A stretch of DNA of 64,000 nucleotides from Platerodrilus igneus (lineage: Eukaryota; Arthropoda; Insecta; Coleoptera; Lycidae): assembly GCA_036346225.1 (NCBI GenBank), contig JARFIW010001480.1, forward strand, positions 10,075,001 to 10,139,000, given 5' to 3'. This document shows, piece by piece, positions 22,801-35,039 of the stretch. The first letter of the stretch is position 1; the number at the start of each line of letters is the position of its first letter. The position numbers were made by a program, and so were the translations under genes. The notes below the pieces were generated by a model. The model searched no databases and was not told the DNA's origin. It worked only from the letters and a program-made list of their open reading frames with translations.

Positions 22801-22920
22801 TCCTTTTAATTTTAAACCTAATTTTGATAAAAATTCCCAAGTGGTTTCTCCTAAAATTGTATTTGTTGCTCCTGAATCCAATAAAGCTAACATTTTGTTC
22901 CTAAAATATCTACACTTACA
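19820..22920 (-). pseudogene. Ty3/gypsy pol (protease, RT, RNase H, integrase)
   Basis: Reading right to left: a retropepsin site LLDSGATNTIL near 22.88 kb and its C-terminal half DVQHTLVLGIDFW near 22.65 kb in another frame. The RT lies at 22652 to about 21650 with VVDFRKLNKVTEKDAYPIP and the catalytic box CYLDDVII. RNase H follows with QCDASDYGISGVLTQ. The integrase has a zinc-binding N-terminus (H...H, CKIC, near 20.8 kb), first core Asp in SIDLVGPLP, second in VLVDNGVQF and Glu in NPVERVNR, then a C-terminal piece at 20029-19820. Several frameshifts divide it into at least seven frames, so no polyprotein can be made. Confidence 0.92.
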
Positions 22921-23077
22921 TAAGGACGTTCGTCATTTTTAGACTGTTCTATTACATAATCTAACATAATCTTATTTTTTTGAAATTTTTCTTCTTTATC
23001 ATAAATCATATTTTGAACATGTTTCGTCGAATTATAAAATGTGCGGGACACTATACGACTATCTAATGCCCCTTTTT

Positions 23078-24565
23078 TTAGTTTAATTTATTTCTATATT
23101 TTTGACAACGCGGACAACGGTTCAACGTAACATTGTCAGTGCCACATTTATAACAATAGTTCGTTCGTCTTATCTGTCTACAATCGATCTGAAAATGTCC
23201 TAACTGGTGACAATTCCAGCACGTGGGTGCACGTTTTTTCCCATAATTGTTTGAATTAACATTTTGTATTGCTGAAATCTGGTTTCTATTGGAAGACCTA
23301 CTCTGTGAAACGTTAACGTCTGTGTACGCTAAGTCAGTTTCTAAAGTATTGGTTTTTCGAGTTGGTGGGATAAAGTTTTCTATTGATATTTTATGTTCCT
23401 CCAGTTTTTTTCCTAACTTTATTAGTTCTCGTATGGACGTTATTTCGACTAAACTCAATTGTGACTGGTAAAAGGGTAACATATTTTTTCGTAATATTTT
23501 CAGTTGTTTTTTCAAGGTAAGTGGTTCTGATAATCTAGCAAACATATTTGTCATTACTGCTGCGTAGAGTCCTATACTTTCGTTTTCCCCTTGCGTTCTC
23601 GCTTTAATTTCGGTCATTAATTTTTTATCATAATCGGGTGGTAAAAATTCGTTTTTTAATGCCTCTTTTAATTCGGTCCAATTATTTATTAAAGATTTAT
23701 TTGCACGATACCATATCAGTGCTTAATGTGCAAAAAGATCACATGCTTCTGCAATAAGTTGAAAGTCTGACATATTTATAGCAATTTTTAATTCTTCGAC
23801 CCGTTCTAAAAATGCGTTTACCGAAGTATCGCCATTAAATGTTATTCCCCATTTTGCAACTGGAGTAACCTTATAAACTACAGAACTATTTTGAGATAAA
23901 TTTTGATTATTATTTTGAAAAGATTTATTTATATTTTGCTTGTGCTCGTCTTCGGCCCTAATTTTTTCTTGTTTTGTTGTAGATGATGCTAAGTCTAGTT
24001 TTTTGTCAAATTCGATCAAGTCTACGTTATTGATGTCAAATATTTCTGACATTTCCTCTCGTTCTAGTTCATCTAAAATTGGTTTATCCTCTTTGGAAGC
24101 AATTTGTGTTTTTGTTCTTAAAATGTCATTTCTTGTTTTACGAAAGAATTCAATTAAACGTTCTAACTCTGATTGTAAGTTATTCCTAATTTTTTCATCA
24201 TTATCGTCAACTGGTAAACTTCTGGAAAGTCTAGAATAACAATATGTAATTTTTGTTTCTATTCTTACTTTATTACTGTCATAATCTAAAACATTTAAAT
24301 CTGAAATATGTTCATGTAAAAGCGTTAAAACATTTGTAACAACTTTCACATCTTCTGTAAAATCAAAAGGGTAGTCAAAATCTTCATCTGGTTCAGTTTC
24401 TATTCTAATCGCTTTTCGTAAGGTTTTTCTTAAATCAGTTACTGTAATATTTTCCGTGTTTATTCCTCGTACAGTTATCTCATAAATTAGTTCATCTTTT
24501 AGTAACCTAACAACACTGTATGTAAATTCCATCTTTGAATTAAAGTATGTGTACAATGCTATCAT
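23078..24565 (-). pseudogene. Ty3/gypsy gag, one in-frame stop
   Basis: Two frames, 24565-23723 and 23617-23078, lie in the same phase. The break is a TAA at 23723-23725, with continuous gag-like sequence on both sides. The C-terminal part has CWNCHQLGHFQIDC, a CCHC knuckle, followed by CYKCG...CPRC. The start at 24565 follows an AT-rich leader of about 200 nt downstream of the primer binding site. Gag would form the particle and bind RNA. Confidence 0.88.
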
Positions 24566-24759
24566 AAAAATTCTCTTTTAAAAAGTAAAAATAATATATC
24601 TCAAAAAATTTCCTTATAATTATTTCATACTCGATTTTTTCTTTCTTTCTTTTCCAAATGCCACATATATTTTTGAAAGGCTGTAGTTTATATAAAATTG
24701 ATAATGAAAAAAGCAAATAAAAAAAATTTTAATTCTTCAAAAAAAAAGAGACCCAAGGA

Positions 24760-24771
24760 CGTTGGGCGTCA
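24760..24771 (-). promoter_or_regulatory. Primer binding site of the Ty3/gypsy element
   Basis: The minus strand reads TGACGCCCAACG, one mismatch from the lysine-tRNA type site TGGCGCCCAACG. It lies 7 nt inside the 5' LTR edge rather than abutting it. The tRNA assignment is by resemblance only. Confidence 0.6.
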
Positions 24772-24778
24772 AGAATTT

Positions 24779-26573
24779 TGTTACAGGCGGAAAAGCTACT
24801 AAGTATATATTTTCCAGTAAAATTATAAAATGGGGGCGGCCTGTAAAACAAAAATTAAAGGGAGGTCACCGGCACTAGCTAGCGGAAGGTCGTGGATCAT
24901 ATAGAGGGTTAAAATTTTGCATAAAGGGTTAAATTAATCTATAATATACTACAAAAAGAATTTGGCATTTACCTTTCATAAATATTGTGGCTTAATGACA
25001 ATTACCAAGGGCGCCAGACAAGTCGAGAATGCACAAATGTTCGTGCAAAACCTTGAGAGACTTGTCATCCCAAGGAGGACAATTGTTCCTTTTAATCAAT
25101 TCCTAACTTTTTTTACTACTTATGCAACTTCCATGATAAAAAAAATTTAAAAAAACTATAGACGTAATCAACGGCAAACAAAACTATTTAATGAACAGAG
25201 CAATAAACGTGAACCTCTTACATTCATTGATTTTAATTTAGAAATTTAATTGAATAGGTGAATATGGAATTATGAAAATTTTGCGTACATAAGTAATTCA
25301 CAAACACTATATATGAAAGAAAACTTATATTATAAATCTTACACTAAATTAATCCTACGGTTTATGGCCAAAACGTCCTAACAAATAAACTAACTAAAAA
25401 TTGGTCATGCTACTTAACTATAAAAACTTACTTACTAAAAATCGTCCATTGTTTGATGGCTTGCCTTCCAACGTAGAACAGCTTTTAAATTGGGGGAGAG
25501 AATCTCGCTTGTTGCTCTTGTTTGTAAATTTTAAATAATTGAATGGCACACGAACCCGTTCAGGATCTTATTGACAAAATCACTTAACTTGTGCGTCACA
25601 CGCTTACAAGCTTTTTATTATTACTTTATACCTTGTATCACTATAAATCCGCGAACATACTGGAAGAGTTAATTACTCCTTTCCAATTTCACTATCGTGA
25701 TACTAAGTGAAATTTCATATCTGTGATGCCGGAGAACGCTACCCGCGAACTTCTGTGGCTACGTTTCTATCTTTTTACCACGGACAGTCCCATTGGAATC
25801 TCCCTGTTTTTTGGCTAAAGCCTTAAGTTATATAGATTAATTCCTACCCCAACCATTTTTTACGTCATTTTCTGTTATCCAACGACTTAACAGAACCTCC
25901 CACAAAACAAGATTTCAGAAACCAAAACCAACCCCTTTTGAGATGAGGGTCACGGAAGCAATTATTTTTCTAAGGGTTTAAATATGTTATATCTTCTAAG
26001 AATTTCTTAATTACTGAATTGTGGACCAAACCCGTTGACGACAGTAGTCTGTCATTAACAAAAGATCGGTTAACCCACTTGAGCCGAAAGGGATTTTAAA
26101 TACAATGGATGTCTCCAGACTACTTCTAATTACTTGCAATCTTTGAACAAATCAAATTGGAAATAGTTTTCGCTATTTACAATGTTTCGTTTTCTATAAC
26201 CCGCTGTCAATCAAAGAAATTATTAAGCAAATTAAGCTTTTCAACAGAAAATTGCTTTTCTTTATTTACGTTAAAAGCTACTATTCTATTTTAATTTTAT
26301 CAGATTCGTCAATCTGTAACCGACCTAAGCTTTAAGAGGTTTATTGTATTAGATTTACAAGGGTAGAGCTTGAAATTATGATGACCTGCCGCTGGAATTT
26401 CTAATAGTTTAGCCTTAAGCTATTTGTAAACCTTGGTCTTTTATTATAAGGGAGCCTAACTAAAATATGAAAGTAATTTATTGTGGAATTTTTGTCTATA
26501 AGTTATGCAAGTTACTGAATTTTAATTAATTAATTAATTTGTTTATTAGTTAACATTAGAAAATAATGTTACA
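24779..26573 (-). repeat. 5' LTR of the Ty3/gypsy element
   Basis: This 1795-bp LTR has the same termini as the 3' LTR and a 17-bp internal deletion near 25660. The two LTRs differ at only scattered single bases, which argues for a fairly recent insertion in spite of the broken genes. Confidence 0.93.
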
Positions 26574-28369
26574 ACTTTTCGAGAATTCTTGTAAATTGTA
26601 ACAAGCCCAGGGTAAGGTTGGATGACAAGCGGCTTATAGAAAAAGAAAACTCTTATGACTTGTAGCTAACTGAGCTTTTAGCCCGCGGTCGCATGGGATT
26701 GGGTCAGTGGATTTAATTAAAGTTAAAAAAAAAACAAGGTAATGGACGCCACCTAAATTTTTTATAAAGCAATTGACTAACTGAATTTGCTTAAAGGAAA
26801 AATTTGGAAACCTATACTGTCACAAACCACTTTAAATACAAGATTGATTGTCACAAGTAGGTTACTTACTTTATTTCTGCTCTAAAGAAGTTCTAGGATG
26901 GCTCTGAAACAAAATTACTACTAACAAACGTAATTTATTTAATAATTCTGTGACTATACGGAGTTCTTAATTTTTGTTTCAAATACTTATCACTGAATTG
27001 TATTAATTCCTTTAATGGTCATAGCCTTTGGAAAAGATTAAATGTTCATAAAAAAATGAACTGAAGAAAAATAGGTTTCTATATTCTCATTTTAAACAAT
27101 TATGTACAAGCAATGTAACTCAACAAAACAATTTCTTACGAATCTATATAATTACGTTACTCAGGAGATGTAAAATTTAAGGTTTTGTTATGTCTACTGA
27201 ATTTTAATTAAATGGTATATTTTGTTTAACAATATCCATTTATATTTAATGGGTCGAAGTAGCGCTACTAGAACCTTACAAGTGATTTAAATTTTTTATA
27301 CATGCAGTAATGTATTGGTTGATTGTTCTCAAAGCAAATTACATTTGTTAGAATGAAGGCACGCAAACAACATGTTGAACTAAGGTTTCGGTAAACAAGA
27401 TAAGAAATAACATTTGTTTAAACAAATACTGCAAACCACATGTTACTATGATTGATGTAACTTAATATTTTTTTATACATAGTTTGACAAGAATGACTTC
27501 TAAATTTGAACATCTGATTAATAAAATAAAATCATTCTATATATTTTAAATATTGAACCGTTAAAAGTTAAGCTTCTTTCTATTAATAGATAGGTTGCTA
27601 AATTATCTGTACTGGAGGTATTTGTACATCAAAGCATAAAGTAATTTAAAATGAACAATAAAATATTACGTCGATATATGTGTGTGTATACGTAATAAAA
27701 TACGGCACAAGCAGCAAAAATTTCAGGAAATCAAATGGGCTTACCCACGGACGTCAATGACCTAACAACTTGTCAGCACTTGTTGCGATGTGAGCATCCT
27801 GCCACGTGTCGGTACTATCAAACAATTCCGGTTACCATTTTGTGCGAAATGAATTTCCATATAGATAAATTATTTGTACATCAACCAAATAGAATAATCT
27901 TAAAATTCCATTAGAACCATTGTAGTTTACTGAAGTTACATTATAAATTACGGAAGTTGCACTGCAATATATATTATTAAAATCGTAATCAATCACCTAT
28001 AAAACAAACCGTTTGTAAAGACTAATCACTTCATAACTTTAAATTTAAATTTTTATTTGTGTCGGCGCTTACGCCAGGAAAACTTAATTTCCAGCAACAT
28101 GTCGTCTGCTTTTATATCGCAGACCAGTGACCTTTCGGCTCGAGGAGCAGACAAAAAGTGAGCATCTGACACAATTCGATAAACAACATGAGGATCTTAG
28201 ACTTTCTACATACGAGTAAGGAACACGCGCAAAATATGTAATAGTGTTATCAGCTATGTTAATAAAATGCTTTAATTTTATTGGTTTATTACATATACAA
28301 AGTGTTGGAATTCATATTAGGTAAAGCGTTAAATAAATAAATACTGAATTAACGGCTTTGTAGCAGTAA
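26574..28369. other. AT-rich non-coding stretch
   Basis: No reading frame, transposon end or RNA gene that I can support. Confidence 0.5.
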
Positions 28370-28765
28370 TGTTGACGAATAATTCGGTTCGGAATTTTTA
28401 CATGTTACAATATATTATCCTTAAGGATTCGTCTCAGAATTCCCAGTTTATCTTCGCGACCGCCATCATTCTGTTCGACATCTCGCTACCCTTGCTTTTG
28501 ACATACTGCACTTACGCCTTCCAATTCAATTTGTTATCTAACTTGACGCCTAGGTATGTGATGATTTTCTTAAACGGTATCTTTTTCTCTCCTAGCTCCA
28601 GCCTAGAGGGACCCTGTCCCTGTTTCGTTCCGAAATAAAGCGCCTCTGACTTCAACTTGTTGAATTTTAACTTGAGCTCCCGCCTCGTTCGGTTTCGTTC
28701 GCATCTCTGTTAATAATTTTGACCTCATAGTCAACAACGTATCATCTGCAAACCCTGCAATAGTT
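28370..28765 (-). pseudogene. R1-like reverse transcriptase fragment
   Basis: Minus-strand translation, with a frameshift, gives GFADDTLL, the catalytic F/YADD box. It is followed by LKFNKLKSEALYFGT and IITYLGVKLDNKLNWKA, then a stop and further homologous text (MSNRMMAVAKINW). The order matches the palm and thumb of R1-clade reverse transcriptases. Only this segment remains. The plus-strand frame at 28369-28638 is its antisense shadow. Confidence 0.75.
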
Positions 28766-31180
28766 CATCCTACAAACCTACAATCTATCAGAAAAGAAAG
28801 CAACTTTAAAACTTTCATATTTACTCGCTTATTATTTATATTTGACATACTTAAAGTAATATCATATTTCTATTAATTAGATATCACACTTGAAATTTTG
28901 TAGAAAAATTACAGAATTTTCTTTGGTTTCATTTAGGTACATAGGTGCGCAGGTGCATAGACATCTACGCACCTACCAGTTATAAACTATAATTCTAGAA
29001 CTGCCTATTACTAGGATTGAACTAAACATAAAATAAGATCTTAAGGGTGCTTAGTTATCGGCACGAGTGCTAATAACTAGATACTCATAAAAATTTCTAC
29101 CCGATAGTTGGCGCCATCAAAAATTAACTGAACATGCCAGATACTTGGTATAATTTTGCTTAAAACATAGTTGAAAATTCCCAAAATTACATTTAAAGCA
29201 ATAATAAATTTGTTGCCATATCTGTAGTCTTGAACCTACCTTTACAAATATAACTTTTCTAAAGAAAAACTTAAGAAATACACTTTGTTACGTTCAAAAC
29301 CCTTCAAGTAATTTTTTTTGCTTTCATTTTTATAACACCTTAAAAATTTCTCAACAAGCTCGATTTCCCGCCATTTGAATTAGTGTTATTTAATAAAATT
29401 TCGCAAGTAATTACTCTGTACAAAAGTTTGCCTTATAAAATCAAACAGCTGCTTATGAAACATTACGTTACAAAGTAATTGCAATATTTCCTAGCACCTG
29501 CAGTGATTACATTTTAATTAAAAGCTGCATGTAAATGCACAGCTTTCTTCTAAAAGATAAGACCACTTACCACCTGCCTACATCTGCTTACAATAGACTT
29601 GTTATCTGGTATTCTGTAGCTGTTAAGATTTTACAAAGTAATAATATTGTTTTTCTTTGTCTAAAATCCTTTGATAATTGCGTTATCTGCTTGTTGGCAA
29701 GCTGTTACAGTTTGTATTTCGCCAGCTGTTGTCTGGGAATTCTGCACAATTGGTTCTTCGGCGATATCTTTGAAAGCCAAATACCCTACCCCCATACATG
29801 ATCCTGACCTTATAAAATAGAGATCGTGCTTTGAAAGAGACGATTAAAGATTAAAGACAACATCTTCTTACCGAAGATACATGTTGTAAAGTCGCGCTAC
29901 TAAAGTGCTTTCTTAGTATAAGTGAAGTTGGTGGTTCCAGCATGAAGTTAATAAAGAAATGCAGTTGCATTTTTCAATCCACAACATGATACGAAGCCAA
30001 CTAGTTCAAGGTACAGTTTTTTATTTTCGCAAATCTTTTATGCTGCTGTGGAGTATAGACATTTGATTTGCTGCTACTCGTGCTTATCCATTAAATTACC
30101 AACACCACGTTACCAAACAAATTCACAATGCACGAGCGACTATGTAATAATCATTCTTTAAATAAAAAAATTTAATTATTCAAAGTGTGTGTTAGAGTTC
30201 GTTTTACTGTTTCTTTTGTCTTTCGGTATAAACATTAACTAAAAGAACGTACGCATCACTTTAAAAGTACTTAATATTTGACTAATTTAACCTAGGGTGT
30301 CTAATTTTAATGTTATACTATTTCTTGAGGAGGTGCACTTCACAAAGCAGCATGTATATATAATTTAGGTATATTTCTTTTCCTAGATTTACTGTACAGT
30401 TAATGTTTAATTTTCTTTTATATGTATTTAAGGTGAACCATTGTAAGTATTTAGACTATAATATGTTATATATTTAGTTACCAATTTTATATGCTTATGT
30501 TATGAAGCTTTGTTTACTATTACTAGCACGTAACAAACGATTACGCAACTTATTTGTTTTATTGTTTTGTAAATAGTCTTTTGAGATTGGATGTTAACAA
30601 TATAGTTTTACAGAGGCTTCCAATGTGTTCTTCCTATTTCACCCACGCCCCTTTCCGACGTTTTTGAGTTAGCCCAAATTCTACCATTTTATCCCCGTTC
30701 TGTTGCGGTATTCGGTGTAAACGATTTTTTTACTTACTCTTACTGTTTTCTTTCGTGTTTGCGCGGAATACCGTAACAACTTGATAGACACACAGCCTAC
30801 TTTGGTGTTTGACAGATAGAAGCTATATGTAGAAAATTCACATCTAGCTCAATAATGTCTGAGTAGAATACAGCACCACGTATATGAAATTGATTAAGAT
30901 TAAACTACATTTAGTAAAAGGAATCTTTAAAAAGGAAAAATTACTTGAAGTGCCAATAACCGAGTCAGTGCCAACTATTGGGTCGCTTACCCTACGTACT
31001 AGTTTGAGGATCATTCTGTCGAATATGTTCTTGTTCAGCTTACACCTTGACCGGTATAAGCGCGGCTATGATTTTTGCAGCTTTTGACGGCATATTTCTC
31101 GGTGTTTATCTTAAAATGACACACAAATAACTAAATTTTTATAAATGAATAGTAAAGTCCGTTACGAATGGACCTGCACC
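28766..31180. other. AT-rich non-coding stretch
   Basis: No supportable gene. A 75-bp imperfect palindrome at 30702-30775 is listed separately. Confidence 0.5.
30702..30775. repeat. Imperfect 20-bp inverted repeat
   Basis: TTGCGGTATTCGGTGTAAAC pairs with the inverted copy of TTACGGTATTCCGCGCAAAC (16 of 20 identical) across a loop of about 35 nt. It could be the collapsed ends of a DNA transposon or a small fold-back element. Confidence 0.55.
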
Positions 31181-31554
31181 TTGAAGAAGTTCTATATTAC
31201 TAGAACGGGTGGAACGACTTGAGAGTTCCAGTGTTCTAAAGAGCCGAATTAGTAGGGTATTTAGTGAAGAACCAGACCAAGACAGGTCCCCGAAAGAGGG
31301 CAAAAAGCTCTTTCGGTACTTAGAGTGGCAGAGACCATAGTGGTCTGTATGACATTGTAAGACACACTATTGCGATGTGGAAAGCAACGAAAAACCACCT
31401 CATTACCTTACAAGCACACGGCGTACTTAAATTGTTACTTAAGATGATGGCATCCTCTGGGGTAAAAAATTCCGAAGTTAAAATAGTCACCCGTTCGAAT
31501 CTCCGAGAGGGAAGTTTAGAAAACTGAAAGTTTAGAAAAAGAGTCGGGAACATT

Positions 31555-32235
31555 CTGCGGATAGATGCGTGGAATGTCAGAAGTATGAAGCAAATAGGTA
31601 AGCTAGAGAACTTGAAAATTGAAATGGATAGGTTATCATTAGATATAGTAGGGATCAGCGAAGTAAGTTGGGTAGCCAGAGGCGGAGGATTTTTGGAGTG
31701 GAGACGTTGTGATAATTCATACAGGCTCAGAAGAATGAAATTTGGGCGTGGGGATAGTTTGAGAAAAAGGATTGGACACTGTGTAGAAAATTACTTTCAA
31801 AAGAATGAAAGAGTATTCATGGTTAGATTGGAATCTAAACCTGTAAATACAGTAATAATACAAGTATACATGCCCACCTCTAGCTACAGTGACGAAGAGG
31901 TAGAAGCGATCTAAAAAGATATCGAAAACACCAAGATACGTAAAAGGACATGAAAATTTAATAATTACGGAGATTTTAATGCAGTGGTAGGTGAGGGAAG
32001 GGAAGGAGCGATAGTATGTTTATTTGGTTTAGGTACGAGAAACGACAGGGGAACATCACAAACACATTATTTGAACATCATGCTAGAAGACGATACACGT
32101 GGAAGATGCCAGAAGATATAATATCAAATAGATTACATTCTTGTTAGACAACAGTTTAAGAATTAAGTAAAAGACTGTAGAAGCTAATCAGAAACATTTA
32201 TAGGCATTGACCACAATATTGTAATATGAAGGCTG
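31555..32235 (+). pseudogene. RTE-like endonuclease domain
   Basis: The text starts DAWNVRSMKQIGKLENLK and continues IVGISEVSW (catalytic Glu), VIIQVYMPTSSYSDEEVE, then in another frame YGDFNAVVGEG, IDYILVRQ and IDHNIV (the final His block, normally S/T-D-H). These are the ordered motifs of apurinic-type endonucleases of RTE elements. At least one stop (31914) and frameshifts break the frame. Confidence 0.8.
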
Positions 32236-32756
32236 CTCTGAAATTTAAAAATTTGAGTAACAGGAACGGAAAACGCACTTTGGCTTTGAGAAACTAAAAG
32301 ATAAATATATTCACGAACGATTTGAAAAAAAATCAAATGAATTGCGTAAAGATATCGGGAAAATTTCTTATACTAAGGAAGTAGAAACAGAATAGAATAG
32401 CATTAAGTCTAGCTTAGACATGGCGACTAGAGATATTCTGAGGTATACGCAAAATGAGAATAACAAAGTATATCCTAAATTTAATAGAAGAAAGACGAAA
32501 ATACAAAAACAGAGTGGACGAATCTGGAAAACAGATACAAAACCATAAAATAGGAAATTATTCGCAAATGCAGAATATCTAAAGAGCAATGGATTGATGA
32601 AAAATGCAGAGAGGTACAAACTAAGATGGAAATAGGAAAGACAGACGAAGCATACATACTAATTAGAATGAATTTTAGGGACACAAATCCGTATAGCAAA
32701 AATATAAGGGGCGCGGAAGGAGACATCATTATAGAAAATGTAGAGAAAGTGGATAG

Positions 32757-34860
32757 ATGGCAAGAATATATAGGGAATTTGTATGCAGGAGAGGAACTAA
32801 TAGGACTATAACAGGAATCAGACCTAGAAAACGATGCCCTATACTTAGAGATGGGTCTGAATTAGCATTAAAAGGCCAAAAAAATGATAAGCCGTCGTAT
32901 ATAGATAAGGTGCAAGTAGAAACTCTAAAATCAGCTGGACAAGCAGTAACAGAACGTCTCTTCCAACTTGTAAGCTATATGTATGAGACAGGCGAGATAC
33001 CCAAAGATTTCAAATGTAACATCATAGTCACTATACCAAAAAAGAGAGGAGCCGATAGATGTGAAAATTTTCGAACAATAAGTTTGAGAGCACACATGGT
33101 AAAAATATTAACTAGGATGGAAAAACGGGCCGAAGAAGTACTAAGAGAAGATCAATTTGGGTTTAGGCGAAACGGGGGAACACGGGAGGCTATTTTAACT
33201 CTGAGGATGTTAATGTTGAAGACAATAGAAGAATAAGAAATCGTGCATATAGGGTTTGTAGATCTGGAAAAAGTATTCGGCAATGTAAAATGGAAAAAAA
33301 TGTTCGAAATACTCAAAAAGATTCGAATGAGTTTTAGGGATGGACGGATAGTACATAGTTTATACAAAGAGCAAGCAGCTGTAATAGAATTAGAGCAGGA
33401 ACGTAGAGAAGTAGATAATAGGAAAGGAGTGAGACAGGGATGTGCCCTATCCCCGTTAATTTTCAACTTGAACATCGAAAAGATAATAAAATGGAAACAG
33501 TTCTAAAAGAGAGATGTGGTATGAAAATTAACAAAAATATAACTATGGTACTAGTATGCGAAGGAGGGGAAAATAAATCAAAAAGTACAATACAAGTAGG
33601 AAACGAGAACGTACAAGAGGTTAAGGATTTCTGCTACCTATGAAGTCAAATAACTCAAGATAGGAAAAGCGCAAAAGATATAAAACAAAGATTAGCACAA
33701 GGCCGTGCTACATTTAACAAGAAAAAGCAATTTCTGTGTTCAAAGATAACAAACACAAACAAGGAAAAGATATTATATCCACGTAAACGCGGTACGAGAG
33801 CCACTGATGACAGTTGGTAGCGATATTAGATAATGTAAAAATGACGCGCCAATTATAGATGACGTCACACAATATGCAATTTATTGCAACATAATTACAC
33901 AAATTTTAAAGGAAATAAATTTTAAAGAAAACCCCTAAGGGGGCACTCACGTGAACATGTAGAGCTTCCTTCAGGATTACTCCACGATGGTCGCCGGCTG
34001 CTTTGATTAATCTTTCTCGGGTGTCGCTGCTTCACTGAGCTTTCGTGCGTGGGAATTCCTAAGCCACGTTGAATCCAAATTCGGTTGTCTTCTTCCTATG
34101 TAGAGGGGCGACAGGAACGGGTATGAGGAACGATAATCAAAAGAAGGCAAAAAGGGACCTACATAACAAAAAGATACGGTAAGACACAAAAGACAACCTT
34201 CTCCACGTTTCGGAGGCTAGTTCTCCGCGTATCGGAAATCCCGCAATATCCTCCTTCGTCCACACGCGTCGGCGCGAATCTCGCGCAACGCACTATCTGA
34301 AGTGACGGAAATACGCACACGTCCTTTTAAATTTATGGCACGAAATTCTCACATATTAAAACTTAATTTAGAATGTCTAGTGCCGATTTTTTGGCACGTA
34401 ACAAAGATTGCTGAAAGCATGTGTAGGGAGCACAGCGCTGTACTGCTGTGAAACTTAGACAGTAGAAGAAGCGGACAGGAAAAAGATTGAAGCCTTTGAA
34501 ATGTGGTGTTACAGACGTATGACGAAGATATTATGGAGCTACAAAGTTAAGAACAAAGAGGTTCCAGAAATGGTACGAGAAGAAAAAAATATGTGGAAAA
34601 TAGTAAGAAATGGGCGAGATAGAATGATAGGCAAGAGGGAATAATGCAGAATATAGAAGCAGAAATAGGAAAAAAGATAGGTAGATGTAGACCTAGGTTA
34701 GACTATTGCGCACAGATAGTCAAAGATGTAGGCTGTGGGAATTTCAGGAAAATGTGTAGGCTAGGTCAGAATAGAAATCAATGCTGGTACGCGTCCAACC
34801 AGTTCCAAGACGGAAAACCTTACGACGGAAAAAGAATAATTGTACTTAAACTTGATGATT
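32757..34860 (+). pseudogene. RTE-like reverse transcriptase, catalytic box deleted
   Basis: Fingers and palm motifs are readable: TGEIPKDFKCNIIVTIPKK, ENFRTISL, EDQFGFRRNGGTREAI, GFVDLEKVF and VRQGCALSPLIFNL. After LNIEKI the text jumps near 33480-33490 to a segment that normally lies downstream of the F/YADD box (CGMKINKNITMVLVC), so the catalytic box itself is missing. The C-terminal part resumes after the 636-bp insertion (about 34400-34860). Enzymatic activity is impossible. Confidence 0.82.
33764..34399. mobile_element. Unclassified 636-bp insertion in RTE copy 1
   Basis: Comparison with RTE copy 2 shows extra sequence here, flanked by aacaag (33758-33763) and aacaaag (34400-34406), a possible 5-bp duplication AACAA. 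Another direct repeat, CACGTAA, lies just inside both ends, so the true edges are uncertain. The insert is GC-richer than its surroundings and non-coding. It might be a solo LTR or a non-autonomous DNA element. Confidence 0.6.
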
Positions 34861-35039
34861 ATATAAGCATCTACAAGTGTTGGTTTTGCAATATTCTCAA
34901 CTAATCATAATGTGTGAAAAAAATTACTGGAAAACTTTTCATTCGGTAAATGTCTGTTTTGGGGGATCTTGGTAACCGCAGGTTGCTTAACCCCCTTCAC
35001 ATACCAATAAATATCGGTGAAATAGGGCATATATTTAGA

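Larger units (their letters stand above)
17783..26573 (-). mobile_element. Ty3/gypsy LTR retrotransposon with 1.8-kb LTRs
   Basis: Two direct LTRs (17783-19594 and 24779-26573) bracket a 5.2-kb internal region encoding gag and pol on the minus strand. Pol order is protease, reverse transcriptase, RNase H, integrase, as in Ty3/gypsy. There is no env. LTRs are unusually long for this superfamily. Flanking 4-mers are acct and actt, so a clean target duplication is not demonstrated. A solo LTR of the same family, in the opposite orientation, lies at 54537-56326. Confidence 0.93.
31180..34870 (+). mobile_element. RTE-like non-LTR retrotransposon, copy 1
   Basis: A single-ORF plan (endonuclease then reverse transcriptase) on the plus strand is preceded by an untranslated leader with small hairpins (for example CCGAAAGAG/CTCTTTCGG at 31290-31316). 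The coding part is split by stops and frameshifts, has an internal deletion in the RT and carries a 636-bp insertion at 33764-34399. The 3' end is near 34.87 kb, after a GATGATTATATAAGCATC stretch. The left boundary is approximate. Confidence 0.8.

Noticed and set aside
28369..28638. 89-codon plus-strand frame as a gene
   Set aside because: It is the antisense of an R1-like reverse transcriptase fragment.
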